Shown here: positions 11,253-22,422 of the stretch, piece after piece
Numbering within the stretch: the stretch's first letter is position 1
Layout: each line of letters opens with the position of its first letter
NCBI GenBank assembly: GCA_051453625.1
Contig: JBOZIK010000001.1
Location: 51,230,211 to 51,259,068 of the forward strand
Length of the DNA stretch: 28,858 nucleotides
From: Welwitschia mirabilis
Lineage: Eukaryota; Gnetophyta; Gnetopsida; Welwitschiales
Direction of reading: 5' to 3'
Position numbers and translations under genes: made by a program
The notes under the pieces: generated by a model
Told to the model about the DNA's origin: nothing
The model's input: only the letters and a program-made list of their open reading frames with translations
The model's database searches: none

Positions 11253-11258
11253 TTTATT
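11253..11258 (-). terminator. Possible poly(A) signal of TMN gene
   Basis: AATAAA on the minus strand, about 355 nt after the TAA stop, in an AT-rich stretch. Plant poly(A) signals are loose, so another site may be used. Confidence 0.35.
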
Positions 11259-11611
11259 TCACTATACAACATAAAGAAATTCCCTTTGAAAATCTATTCC
11301 TGGTTTTCCAGCCGGAGATCAACAACACCATTAGGCAGTTTCAATTTCCAAACAAAGCAGCTCAGAGTTAAGCATGCTTTCCATAAGAAAAACTCTCAAT
11401 TACAATTGAAAATAAAATTTCAAGTCATGAAATGGACTTTCTATGCTCATCATTAAGGATTGCCATTTTACATATTTGTCACATAGGGGTAGACTAACAG
11501 AACAGCTAACTCTGAAGCTTGTCTTAGAACAGCAGCTAACACTAAAGATCGCATAATCTATTCGACATTGCTAGAATGAACCAAAATCAGCTCTTAGGCA
11601 TTGGGACCAGA

Positions 11612-14600
11612 TTACTCACACTTAATTGATCGATAGATGTGTCGTACAAAAAACAGGGATGACCTGAAGCCAACGGTTCCCAGCATCAAGAAGAAACCAT
11701 AGCATATGCATGCCATGTATCCAAAGAAGAATGAAACTTGCATGAAGCCAGTCATGTCCGATCTCTCAAAGTAGTAATAGAAACAGTATGCAAAGACAAA
11801 CAAGCCAGTTGAACCTCCACATAAGACAGATCTACAATGCAACAGTTCAATAAGGATTAGTAATGCATAGTTTGTAATGTTATATATATCTTACTCAAAA
11901 AATGAAGAAATAGCTTATTAATTGACTAAAGCAGGATAATGCAGTTCCAGAAAACTAAATTTCTTCACTTGATTTACCAACAACATTCTTAAATATATGA
12001 CAATGGCAGTGAAACATAATTCAATACCCCAAAAAGTTCAATGTTCATCACTAAGTGTATAATGCCTCCATTAAGCAAGGACAAAATTTCTAATAAAACT
12101 AAAAATTCTAGGCAACAAACAGTAGGTCATGTATCCAAATCAAACCATGGCAACAGGGACCACATTGGAAAAGTTTTACAGGTTGAATTTTTAAGTTGAA
12201 AGGAATTGAAACTTTTACCAGAAAACTCCTTTCCAAACTTACATGCTTGGCACCAAATGAAATTAAGTAACACAAACAACAATACTGATGATGGTAAACA
12301 TATAAAAAACAGAACAATATGGTATGGACAAAAGGAGGGGATGAAGCATACCTCCACCACCATTCATGATCCTCTGCTGCAAGCTGGAAGTATGTTAATG
12401 CAATGGTGATAAATGAGGTGACCACTATAAGGATGATGAAGACAATAAATAGAATACTGTATATCGTGTAAATCTTGTGACCCCACACGCTAGCAAAAAT
12501 GTAGTATAATTCAATATAAATGGCACTGAAAGGCAGAAATCCTGCCATTGCCATTTGAGGAATTGTTCTTCGGTACCATGGCAAAGGAGGAATTTCCCTA
12601 GGATACTTTGTAGTACGGCAAGGGGCTTGAAACTCAGCTTTGCTGTTTTTACCAGCTATACCACCCAAGACAAGCAAGGGAAAGGTGATTAATGTCCATA
12701 TCAAAAGGATCACTACAATAGTTCCAAATGGTAATGCTGCTGTTGCATTGTATGCTATTGCAACTGTGTTGAGGAAGCAGAAAGTTAAGAAAAGGGGCCC
12801 ACAGAAGAGAAATCCAGTAAGCAGAAGGTTCCTTACCTGTGCCATAATGACATCAGAAACATGATAAATCAGATGATGGATAAAAGGAAGCTCAAGCTTC
12901 AAACTGACATAGACAAAATATGAAACAAAAAATTTACCCAGTTTGTTCCTTCAAGTTGGCCATAAAATGAGGCTGCAACATAGCCTGCAATACCAGATGT
13001 GAGAGCATATATGACAACAAGGGCAGTATAAAGGGCTCCTCGATTATATGGATAAAATACACCAACCAATGCAAGCATAAAAATGAAGATGGTTCTGCAG
13101 TAATTTTCAAGAATTACAAGAGCAAACATGATCAGCAGTAGGCAGATTTCAATGTCAATCTCTGCAAGCTAAGAGTTAAAAATCCAGAGAACCTAAAAAG
13201 TCCCAAAATACAAAAAAAAACAATTTCTTACAGGACTAGCAACTGAGTTCCAGAACCAAGAACTGCAGCTAACAAAGACTTATGAGGTGGGAATCGAAAT
13301 ACATCTCCATGAATATATTTCCATCCGGTTTCCTCTTGGTCATCCATTGCCTCCTCATCTTGGGAATATCTACAACATCGACAAAACAAAAGATAATGTT
13401 GTAAAGAGGTAAACAATCAAACGTGAATTTGAAATTTTCATTATTTCTGATATAAAGTTTAAGAAAAACTGTAGAAAGGAAAGGAAGCACTACTTGATAA
13501 AATCATTCTTCAAAATCCGCATGAGAATGGTAGCCAAAAATCCCGTCAAAAGAAGAACAGTTACACATGAATTGATGATTGAGAACCAGTGAATTTCCAA
13601 ATGCTGAGGGAGAAATGAAGATTTTGAATATTTATCCATGCGCTTTTCAAACGGTGTATCTGTTTTCTCCCACTTAACAGAGTATGTAAACTCAACTTCA
13701 ATTTCCTTGTCCTTTGTAATGTCTACAGTATACTGAGGGTTTGTACGAACACTAACTTCAATCACTCGGTCATTATTATATAAAACTTCAAAGTGCAGAT
13801 GCCTGTAGAGCAGATATCGAGGTTCCTTTCCACTTGCTTTATTTTCATTTTCAATCTTCCCAATGAAACCCCATAAAGGCAGATCATCATAATACATCTG
13901 GAAGTAATAATCATTCTTTATTGCTTCCCTGAACTTTGCGAGATCATCTTTGGTCAGCTTTTGCACACAAAGGGCCTCTGATTCTTTATCAACTTGGAAT
14001 TTCAGTTGATACTTCGCATCTACCATTCGATCGCCGTTCAAGACTTCACCTAGTGCCTCTTTCTTGTCTGCAACATGTTCTGCATTATGGATTTGCAAAG
14101 GATGATAAGTAATGAAGCAATAATGTTAGGCAATATAATCAAACAAATCTAATGGAGGGCTCTGCAAACCTGGTGGGCAGAATGGTAAATCATAATAGCG
14201 GTAAGTCTCACTGCAGAGGCCATCCAAACAAACATGTTAAAAAGGATTGTATTCTTTAACTCGATTATGACAATGAAGTTAGCTATAAAAATTACTCATG
14301 ATTAACAATTTCCATTGTGTTTGCAAAGTTTTGAAATGTGAATGCATGTAATGCTTTTAGACTTGAAGATGGTTTGTGTTTTCATGAATGACTGTCAAAC
14401 ATGAAAACAGGGATAAAACTCTTGCTCAGGCTTTCAACATAACAGTGCATTTTTTAGCTTACATAGATACTTATGTTATTTAATAATCTTTTTAAGGTAA
14501 TATAAGGTACTCATCTTCTTGTTTTCTTTGATATGCACTTCCAAGCTTTCTTTAGGTTTCTAGAATTTGAATTAATATTAAAGAAAACAGCCAAATCTTG

Positions 14601-15530
14601 TCAAAAAAGATTAAGAAAGAATAAAAAGTAAGCTTAAAGAAATATATGATGCATAATAAAAAGAAAAGCCACTGTTCATTGGGTGGTGCTCAAGCTAAGC
14701 CAGTTAAGCCCAATAGAGGAGGGGAAGACATGAACTGTGATGAAGAAGCTTCTTCTGCTTCTTCCAACATTACATACTAAAGTCATTAATTCCACTGCCA
14801 ACCTACAGGTTTGGGGAAAACGTCAAAAAAAAGACAACAACAAGGAACAGTTTCAATCCATGGAGTAAGCAAATGAGGCACCAATGACTCAAGAATTACC
14901 AAATGAAAAATTATTCCAAGCCTAAGAAAAAGAAGCAGTTTGCTAATAGTAGAATCAAGAAGACTTAAAATTTTGACTAGAAATTATTTCTTGAAAACAA
15001 ACAAAGGCATAAATTCCATTGCAATACAGCATGTTCTTACTGTGTTAACGTTGGCTTAATCAATCTGATCCAATAAGAAGAGCATTCAGAATGGAATGCA
15101 AATGGAGGAGAGAAAAGAATATGAAACATTGTAAGAAGCCAATCTAGTTAGCTGAAGAACAAGCATTTCCTATTTTATGATAACTTGCAAAGGGATTGAA
15201 ATGTTCTNNNNNNNNNNGAAAGTACTGTTTATAGTGCCAACAGAAATAGATTAAAGTTTTCGCAGCACCCAGGATGTAATATAAACATACTCGTACAGTA
15301 TGCACTGATAGCACTTTAGAATGGAATAAGCAACGAGGACGAAGTTGCCAGTCCCTCATTCAGCAAAGTCACGGTGATATAAAACAAAGTAATCCAAACT
15401 CATGTCTGAGTTTCAGGTGAAAAAACCGGTTTGAAGAACTGTCTACACAAAAGAAAAACCGAACGGCTGCTAAAGACATCTGTCTTGAATAAACACTTAT
15501 TAACTAAAGACAAACAAAACTCATTTGAAA

Positions 15531-15575
<45 letters not shown>

Positions 15576-16283
15576 GGGAACTCGGAATTAAAACAGCCAG
15601 TAACCCAAGCCCTAATAATGTAAGGGGAAAAAGAAGCAAGATAACATAGAAAGTCACGCAACGTCCTAATAATTCGCTTGATGTAAGAATCTAAAAAGAA
15701 TACAATTTGCTGATCTTAAAACACGACCAACATCAAATTCAAGCAAGCTATTGCATTCTTTCTAACAAAAATCGATTCGACTGGGGGTAAAATGCAGACT
15801 CGAGATAAATTCCTGCACGTTCGTTTGCAAACTAAACCAGTACAGTAATCATTGCTGCCATCCAACTAATATGTGAAGATCTCGAATACTTATCAAAAGT
15901 ATACGGCGAACATCTTTTGTTCCGCAAAACCTAAAACTGAAGCAGATCATCAATAGAAGAAGATAAAACGCTAAAACATTCCAGATCTTGATTTCCAAGA
16001 CGCTGATATGGGCTAGCAAAGAGGAAAGCAAGAGAAAACCGAATCGGCACTCAGATCTAAATGCAATCATTCAAAGACAAATTGAGAGAGAACAATCACC
16101 CGGAAATGGAATGAATTGAAGTACATACCTGGGATTCTGAAAGGGACCGACTTTGTTCACATAAAGAGGAACGTGATCTCCCGGTTTGTATTTGTGATCC
16201 GAGGCGCTGATACCTAAGCATACGAGAGAAAAGAGAATCAGTATTCTCGAAAAGATCCTCCCTCTGCGATTCAGATCCATCAT
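11612..16283 (-). CDS. Transmembrane 9 superfamily (TMN/EMP70) protein, 593 aa, seven coding exons
   Basis: Joined coding exons, in transcript order: 16283-16129, 14210-14170, 14079-13494, 13369-13232, 13094-12938, 12836-12352, 11831-11612 (TAA stop). All introns are GT-AG; the sum is 1782 nt, so 593 residues, the size of the ~590-residue plant TMN subgroup. Residues 1-27 are a signal peptide, with likely cleavage after I-S-A. A lumenal domain follows ([47 protein letters not shown]). Nine membrane segments begin near 232, 303, 328, 361, 394, 453, 482, 522 and 550. Family blocks [44 protein letters not shown] and [17 protein letters not shown] are intact. The C-terminus [12 protein letters not shown] carries the K-x-E motif known in plant EMP12 to bind COPI for Golgi retention, and an FV-type ER-export element. 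The family acts in Golgi and endosomal membranes; exact cargo is unknown. The start is the first of two adjacent ATGs. The numbered TMN paralogue is not assigned. Confidence 0.97.
14170..14210 (-). other. 41-nt coding micro-exon (exon 2 of TMN gene)
   Basis: It is flanked by CTGCAG (acceptor) and GTTTGC (donor). It completes the serine codon split across intron 1 and encodes the conserved [11 protein letters not shown] block, then leaves one base that joins exon 3 to give E66. It is too short for an ordinary ORF search but is required for the family motif. The donor GTTTGC is the weakest in the gene. Confidence 0.93.
14211..16128 (-). other. Intron 1 of the TMN gene (1918 nt)
   Basis: Donor AG|GTATGT after codon 51 (phase 2) and acceptor CTGCAG|TGAGAC. 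This is by far the longest intron; the others are 90, 124, 137, 101 and 520 nt. It contains a 10-N gap (15208-15217) and an AG microsatellite. No coding frame inside it resembles a known protein. A long first intron directly after the signal-peptide exon is common in plants and may influence expression, but that is inference. Confidence 0.93.
15536..15572. repeat. (AG)n microsatellite in intron 1
   Basis: Uninterrupted AG for about 18.5 units; on the gene's sense strand it reads (CT)n, roughly 560 nt downstream of the intron 1 donor. It creates artificial Arg-Glu and Leu-Ser repeat ORFs on the two strands. Confidence 0.98.
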
Positions 16284-16405
16284 GGCTCTTCGCAGGATTT
16301 CACTCTGCAAAATGGAAGACGCGTCTGCTCTCCGAGAAAGGAAGGAGTAGAGCAGATGAAAGAAACACGGAGCAAACCGTAGATTTTTAAAGAGGAATTA
16401 AATAT
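16284..16405 (-). promoter_or_regulatory. 5' leader and putative core promoter of TMN gene
   Basis: On the sense strand the stretch 16366-16335 is rich in C and T, like the Y-patch and pyrimidine leader of many plant promoters. AT-rich TATA-like words lie at 16393-16383 (CTTTAAAAATC) and 16405-16395 (GATATTTAATT), about 100-120 nt before the ATG. No upstream ATG was seen between them and the start codon. The transcription start cannot be fixed from sequence alone. Confidence 0.5.
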
Positions 16406-16523
16406 CGAGACCCAACCCTCGACCCTCGCCTGCGAGATATCACTAAGACTTCTGGTACCCCAAAAACATATTGTGGGCATGCCTCACAATTCACAGTATG
16501 CTCGGATTTGGGTGTGCCCCATC

Positions 16524-16531
16524 TCACGTGA
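16524..16531. promoter_or_regulatory. G-box (TCACGTGA)
   Basis: A perfect palindromic CACGTG core at 16525-16530, about 240 bp upstream of the TMN start codon. In plants this element binds bZIP and bHLH factors. Presence is certain; use by this gene is inferred from position. Confidence 0.55.
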
Positions 16532-16655
16532 CATGCTCTTACAATGGTTTCCAAGGAACCACTCCAATCCTACCATTCCTTTTTTTAGTGGTTACATTTT
16601 ATAGTTAATGACAATGATGGAGTTAAGGGTGTGTTGAACTATGAATAGCTAATTT

Positions 16656-16673
16656 AAAAAAAAAAAAAAAAAA
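16656..16673 (+). repeat. A18 tract
   Basis: Eighteen consecutive A residues between the TMN promoter region and the gag relic. It could be the tail of a retroposed sequence on the plus strand, but no matching body was recognised. Confidence 0.7.
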
Positions 16674-17219
16674 CATGCACTACACTTTAATTTTACATTA
16701 AGTATTACATGTGTTGATTGTAATCAGTAATCTTCTTGGAACTATCCTTGAAGTAAATATTTATAGATAGGCAAGAGGAAATAAACTTCAAGTGATGTTT
16801 GAAGCATGTTTCTGCTAGTGTCATTTTCTAGTAGATCACCTTATCACCTTAAAGAATCTTATTAATGAAAGTAAAGGTCCACATAAAAAGATATTCATTC
16901 ATTTTCATATGATTCGAGTATTTTGTTTTGAACTGTGATGGACTGTTGTCATAATCTATTTTCCTTCTTGTTTTTAATCTTGTTTTAAACAAAGTTCTTG
17001 GAAAGCTCACATATAATCATCAAATTTGTTAGGTAGCATAATTAGATGATTTTTGGAACTTTTGATTGGATCAAAGTTTTGTGTTCCCATAACTAATTTT
17101 TAGAGTTTCTTTTTGTTTTCCTCAATGACATGAGCTTCAATTTATTCTTTTTCTTTGTTCATTATCAAGATGATAGTTGGTTCACTTATAACACTGGCAT
17201 TTTAAGGACTTTGTGAAGA

Positions 17220-18219
17220 AGACGGGTCTTGATTAAGTAATGGAATCTTGAAATTTTCTAAACATTCATTAGTTATTGCTATTGTTGAATCCAATTTTAT
17301 GTATTTTCTATTTTCTAGAATGTCTTGAATGATATGTTTCAAATTCCAACAATTTTTAGTATCATGACCCTTCGTTTGATAACACTAGTGATATTCATTT
17401 TCATTATACCAATTTGGTTTAGAAGGTTTGGGTTGCATTGTTGTGGTTTGGGTAATTCGATTCCCTCATTTGCTAACAATGAAGAGAGAATTTGCATTAA
17501 GAAGACATTGATCTTTGTAAAGTTCCTTCGTGCTCTTTGTAAACGAAAATAGGTTAATTGAGTAAGAAATGTTTTCTCTTCTACTTATAGGGGTGATAAT
17601 TAAAATGACTTTTCTTGATCTTCTTTGTTAGGGTTTTTGAATAAGTGAAACTATCTTTGAATTTGATGTAGTGTTTCCCTTATTTGAATCTTTTTGAAAC
17701 TTTAGATTGAATTTTTCAAATTTACTTGTTAGTCCTAAGACTCCCTTTTCTTTGTTTGTCATCTCAATTCCTTTTGTTGACTTTATGACTAGTATCATAC
17801 TTTGCACCCTTAAGTGTTCTAACATGAATGGTATACATGATTTGATGAATAAACTAGCCATGTCCTTATCAGAGATGGAGTACTCTAGTTGTGAAGCAAT
17901 TATCTTCCATCATTGTGCATAGCTACTAATGCTTTTATTTCAATTTTGTCTCAAACTTGTCAAGTTTTTTTAGAGAGATGGAATGGGCTATATTTATGAC
18001 ATTTTCTTTAATAAGGACTTCAAATATTGATTTCAAACTTGGAATGGATCAAAGAGATAAACAATGCTACCATTCAAGAGTGTGCTTTATGAATGATTAG
18101 CAAAACAAATAGCAATCCACGTCTTAGTGGATATGAATGTTGCAAGTATGTTTAAAATTGTGAATGTGGATTTTGAGATCTTTGACTCCTGTGAATTTTT
18201 CAAATTCTAGGATCTCAAA
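17220..18219 (-). pseudogene. Decayed Ty3/gypsy gag (Tat/Ogre-like)
   Basis: The minus-strand frame from 18219 starts FEILEFEKFTGVKDLKIHIH and continues through CFQ-like and LEW blocks, matching the start of the plant retrotransposon gag domain. Further on, DKDMASLFIKSCIPF (about 17875-17830) matches the EKEM..FI.TL block. Near 17390-17290, EYH, then CYQTKGHDTKNCWNLKHIIQ matches the YH...GH.T..C..LK knuckle region of this lineage. Several in-frame stops and at least one frame change show decay. The gag lies 0.9 kb upstream of the TMN gene, same strand. Pol is not visible, so the element was probably truncated. Confidence 0.75.
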
Positions 18220-19578
18220 CAGTGTTAAGGACATCATAAAAACCAATGGATTAAATGGGATTTGTATAATGTTGGTTAACATAAGGATTGACTTAGGATA
18301 AATCTTATTTTATTAATTTATAACTTCTTATTTAGATAATATTCTTCTTCAGATAATATTTGACTTTGGGTATGCATGGTTGGTTGATGTAATTCTTAAA
18401 TAGGATAAGACGATGAAATAGGTCCCATCGAGTATGACAAAAACTATTGTGATGATTTGTGCAACATTTCTAATGACTTGATCTTGATTGACTTAAATAA
18501 TGAGATTTCAAATGCCTAATTTCTGGATTAAAGATAAACAAGATATTTATTGAATCAAGTTTAGAAAAATGCATTTAACTTGTTTTCGAATGAACAAAAT
18601 GTCTTAGGATCAAAAATGTGGATCTTAGTTCTTCTAATTTAAAATTCAAAAATGATAGGAAACACTAAAGAATTTAGGAAAACGATTCTAAAGATTGACT
18701 TAAGTAAATCCTAATGGTTTGATAATTTAAAAAGAGCTTTATTTTACATGGATTTATAAAGGAAGTAGTTTTAAAATGAAGTAAAGCGTAGATCTAAAAT
18801 AATGACATGATCAAGAACTAAAAAAAACATTTATTTTAGAAATTTGATGGGGATTTAAATTAATATGATTTATGAAACATGAAAGTTCAAAATCTATTTT
18901 TTGTAATTAGCTTTAAGTCTAAAGCAGAATTAAACATTCAATATTTTAGAAAGGAAAATAATATTTTTTTACTAAAATTAAATTTGAAATAGATTTCCAA
19001 TCGCTCTAAAAATATTATATTAAAGTTTTATACAAAATCAACTCAAAAAGAAATTCTAAAACTAGAATAAATAGATCCTAAAACTAGAATAAATATACTA
19101 TAATTAAAATGCAAATATGGCAAAACTAAGGACTTCTGATTTCAAAATGGAAAATAGTGATTTCAAAATATAGTAAATCATGATATGGATAGAGAATAAT
19201 TTTGATAAATTGAAAACAAAATTTTATTGAATACGAAAATCAACTTACAAAAGATGAACATTTTAGAAATGAGATTAGCTAGAAATGATGACTTTAGAAC
19301 TTGATCTAGGATTGTTAAACTATTAATTTGATAAGCACACCTTTAGTTTTCCTAGATCTGACTTTGAAGTCCTCTTTTTTTCCCCCTTTTTTTAAAAGGA
19401 TAAGTAAGATTCTTTTTATAAGGAAATGGGGAGGTTTTTAGGGATTTTAGTTGAGATTTCATTAGAGACAGTTTAGGAAAATTAGGGATTAATCATTAAC
19501 TTTGGGAAAGTTTAAAAGGTTCATTAAACATGAATTTTGGATTCATTTGGATTTCCAATGACGATTTTTAGAAAATAC
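18220..19578. other. AT-rich intergenic DNA, likely retrotransposon leader/LTR
   Basis: This lies on the 5' side of the minus-strand gag relic, where its leader and 5' LTR should be. No primer-binding site, LTR ends or coding frame could be recognised. A short tandem duplication with a 22-bp period (CTAAAACTAGAATAAATA) lies at 19056-19097. Confidence 0.5.
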
Positions 19579-19605
19579 GTTATTGATAATAGTATTATCG
19601 ATAAC
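19579..19605. repeat. 27-bp near-perfect palindrome
   Basis: Thirteen-base arms GTTATTGATAATA and TATTATCGATAAC flank a single G, with one arm mismatch (T versus C). A third, degenerate arm (TACTATTATTAATTAC) follows a few bases downstream. Confidence 0.9.
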
Positions 19606-19811
19606 ATAGTACTATTATTAATTACATAGTTTTTAGAAATTTTGTTTTTAGGAAGATTTTTCTATTTTTAAAAAGATTTTTATCATTTTCATAATGACAT
19701 AAATTATTTTTGAAGGAAGCAAATAAATTACCTCTACACATTAATGAAACATGCATCAACATGTCCTGTTTTACATCTAAAAGATGCAATTTCTTGCATT
19801 GGGTAAAACAC

Positions 19812-20150
19812 TATATAAAGACAAAGGTCATTCATTCCAAATGAATAATCAGAGAAGCAGGGGGGGAAAATTATTCTAAAACATTAAAAGTCACATAATC
19901 CACAAATTAGTTGCCTAATATCCAAGCATATTATTCTATTGCCATATCTATCCTATGATAAAACAATCTATTATAATATGCTTAGTTATTACTTATTGAA
20001 TTAATAAAATTCTTATATTAATTTAGAAAGACTCGTTACTTTATATAGTTTTCTTCCTTTCTATCTTGAACCATCAAATAATTAAAACTTCTACATAAAA
20101 CATGTTATATTAAGAGTTCTTATACATTCATTACAACATGGTATTAGAGC
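19812..20150 (+). mobile_element. LTR end and primer-binding site of a decayed LTR retrotransposon
   Basis: A strong TATA box (TATATAAA, 19812-19819) is followed ~320 bp later by TTACAACA at 20131-20138 and directly by TGGTATTAGAGC (20139-20150). A CA LTR terminus joined to an initiator-Met-tRNA primer site is the standard 3' border of a 5' LTR, so this is probably the R-U5 part of a plus-strand copia-type or chromovirus element. The LTR 5' border and a partner LTR were not found. Confidence 0.65.
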
Positions 20151-21152
20151 TCATGGTTTTAATCCTAAGGACATAAAATCAAATTAAAGCTCATGTTTTC
20201 ATGATAAAATAAAAAAGTAGTTATAGAATAAAAAGTTTATTGATGAAATACTAAGAGTTACAATAGGCCATTTTAATAACTAAAAAAGTGAAATAAATTC
20301 ATTTATTTTATTAACTAATAGTAAGAAACTTTGATTGTAATAGCAGTTATAATTTAAACTAACATCGTAATGACTTACCTAATATTAATGGATATAATAA
20401 GGAGAGAAGAAAGATAAACACGTTTAGTGTTAAGAAACAAAAATTACAAGGGTCAAAGCAATAGATTCTAGAATAAGAATGATTCTTACAAACACTTCAT
20501 AACTCATGTTTCATCAAAAAGTAGAAGACAACCCCATTTAAGATTAATGCCCTATAATCCTAGTTAATGAAAGTGAAGCAATAGGTAAGAACCATTAAGA
20601 CAAATACCAACAAGATTAGGAAAGATTTATCTAGCCACAAAATACCAATATATCAAGAAGAATAATTAAAAAAAAAAGAACGAACTTCAATTATTAGTCA
20701 AATAACTATGATTTTATTTTATGAAATGATGAACCCCTCAAATCGATATTAATAGGATATACAAAGTAGGCATGTTAGAGATGTTTTACAAAATTTGTGA
20801 AAAACCTAGTAATGAAGCTACAAAACTAAAAATCTAATAGAATCTTATTCCTATTCAAAAGCTAAAGTTTAACAATCACAAAAGTGTCATGGTTAAGAGC
20901 TAAAATGGAATAATAGATTTTTTTTTTTCTTTTTCCATGATGAAATAAGAAGACCCATTTTTCTTCTCTCTAATTCCCAAAATGCCATTAAATGAAATAG
21001 TAATAATGTCATCCTTTACTTGTATTTTCTTTAATAAATATCATGGACATGAATTAGTAATGTAAATTTTCTAAGATTCAATTTCACATGCTTAACTAGA
21101 TTTAATAATAAATGAACTTATCAAAACAAATAGGATGCAAATTGATGAAATC
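20151..21152. other. Probable degenerate interior of the preceding LTR element
   Basis: This follows the primer-binding site but has no open frame and no recognisable gag or pol block on either strand. I see nothing else in it. Confidence 0.4.
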
Positions 21153-21399
21153 TTTAAGATGCTTGAAATTAATGTGAAATTTTACTTTTATTCTAATTAT
21201 AAAAAAGAATCTATGTGATGATTTAANNNNNNNNNNNNNNNNNNNNNNNNNNNNNNNNNNNNNNNNNNNNNNNNNNNNNNNNNNNNNNNNNNNNNNNNNN
21301 NNNNNNNNNNNNNNNNNNNNNNNNNNTTTAAGATGCTTGAAATTAATGTGTAATTTTACTTTTATTCTAATTATAAAAAAGAACTATGTGATGATTTAA
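21153..21399. repeat. Direct repeat flush with both edges of a 100-N gap
   Basis: Left copy 21153-21226 (74 nt) ends at the gap; right copy 21327-21399 (73 nt) starts directly after it. They differ by one substitution and one single-base deletion. The gap is 21227-21326. Confidence 0.95.
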
Positions 21400-22422
21400 A
21401 GTTACTTCATTTCAAAACTCTGGCATCCTATAAGTCTAGTACTCTCTGCATTTATTTTCTATTTGATATCATGGCACTTTTCTTTATATTATTCTTTGTC
21501 TTCTTTATCCTTTGTTATTTATTACATCACTATGTTATTAAAATCAAGGAAGTTCTAGCTACCATAACAACTTAGAAGACGTTGAATTAAATTATTTTAA
21601 GCTACATAAGGCCTATGCTAGTATTTCAAAAGTTTTAAACGAAATCCATCCTTCACCAAATTACAGTTTATAAAGCATTCTATTTCAAAGGTATGGCATG
21701 TATTAATAATAAAGGAAAATGTCAATAAAATAAAGTTTTGAAGCTTAGATGTTACATGTAAGATTTTAATACCTGATGAACTTGCAAAGATTCATCTCTT
21801 ATTTTAGCTAAGTATCTATCCCAATGAAATAATCATTATATAAAGAGGATTAGTTTCTAAATGACATAACATAAATTTTTAATTGTTTCATCTCATAATA
21901 GGAAGTTTTGATGAAATATTAATTGATATTAAAAGCAATGAAACTAAAATAACATTTTCATATGCATAAGATAGACATTTCTTAATATTTTTGACACATG
22001 CATGTACTATTAAATAGATGAATGATAACATTAAATGATATTTCACCATTCTATAGGGGTCTTATTAAATTCTTCATGGCACTAATCATGCCATGAGATA
22101 AAATAGTCTTTTGTATATAATAGAAATTATACTTCTTACACCATGTAGAGATAAAACAAAAGAATTTTTTGCTGGTTTTATTTAGCCATGGAGATATCCT
22201 AACACATTTACAACCTTTGAAGGATTAGTCAGACTATAGTAAAAAGATCCTTTCTACCATGATATACTACTACAATATATTATAGTACTCTTAGAATGAG
22301 TTACTTGTAAGAGATACATGAAAGATATCAATGATAAACCAATATTCCACTTTTCTTTGTAAATAGACTCTAGTTCAAAGTTTCAAATTCTTAGAGATAA
22401 GAAAATTTTTTGCTTTATTTCT
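21400..22422. other. AT-rich stretch without recognisable gene
   Basis: Stops are dense in all frames. Nothing identifiable was found before the LTR copy that begins near 22423. Confidence 0.5.

Noticed and set aside
12206-12864. Plus-strand ORFs across TMN exon 6
   Set aside because: They are antisense to a conserved exon whose minus-strand reading matches the family throughout.
15400-15657. Arg-Glu and Leu-Ser repeat proteins on opposite strands
   Set aside because: They are translations of the (AG)n microsatellite inside intron 1.
16284-16310. N-terminal extension of TMN upstream of the paired ATGs
   Set aside because: It would need a non-ATG start at 16310; the ATG at 16283 gives a good signal peptide.
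17325-17922. Plus-strand ORFs of 75 and 71 codons
   Set aside because: They are antisense to the gag relic and show no domain.
5549-20150. tRNA genes suggested by the TGGTATTAGAGC motifs
   Set aside because: Only the primer-complementary 12 bases are present; no cloverleaf could be drawn around them.
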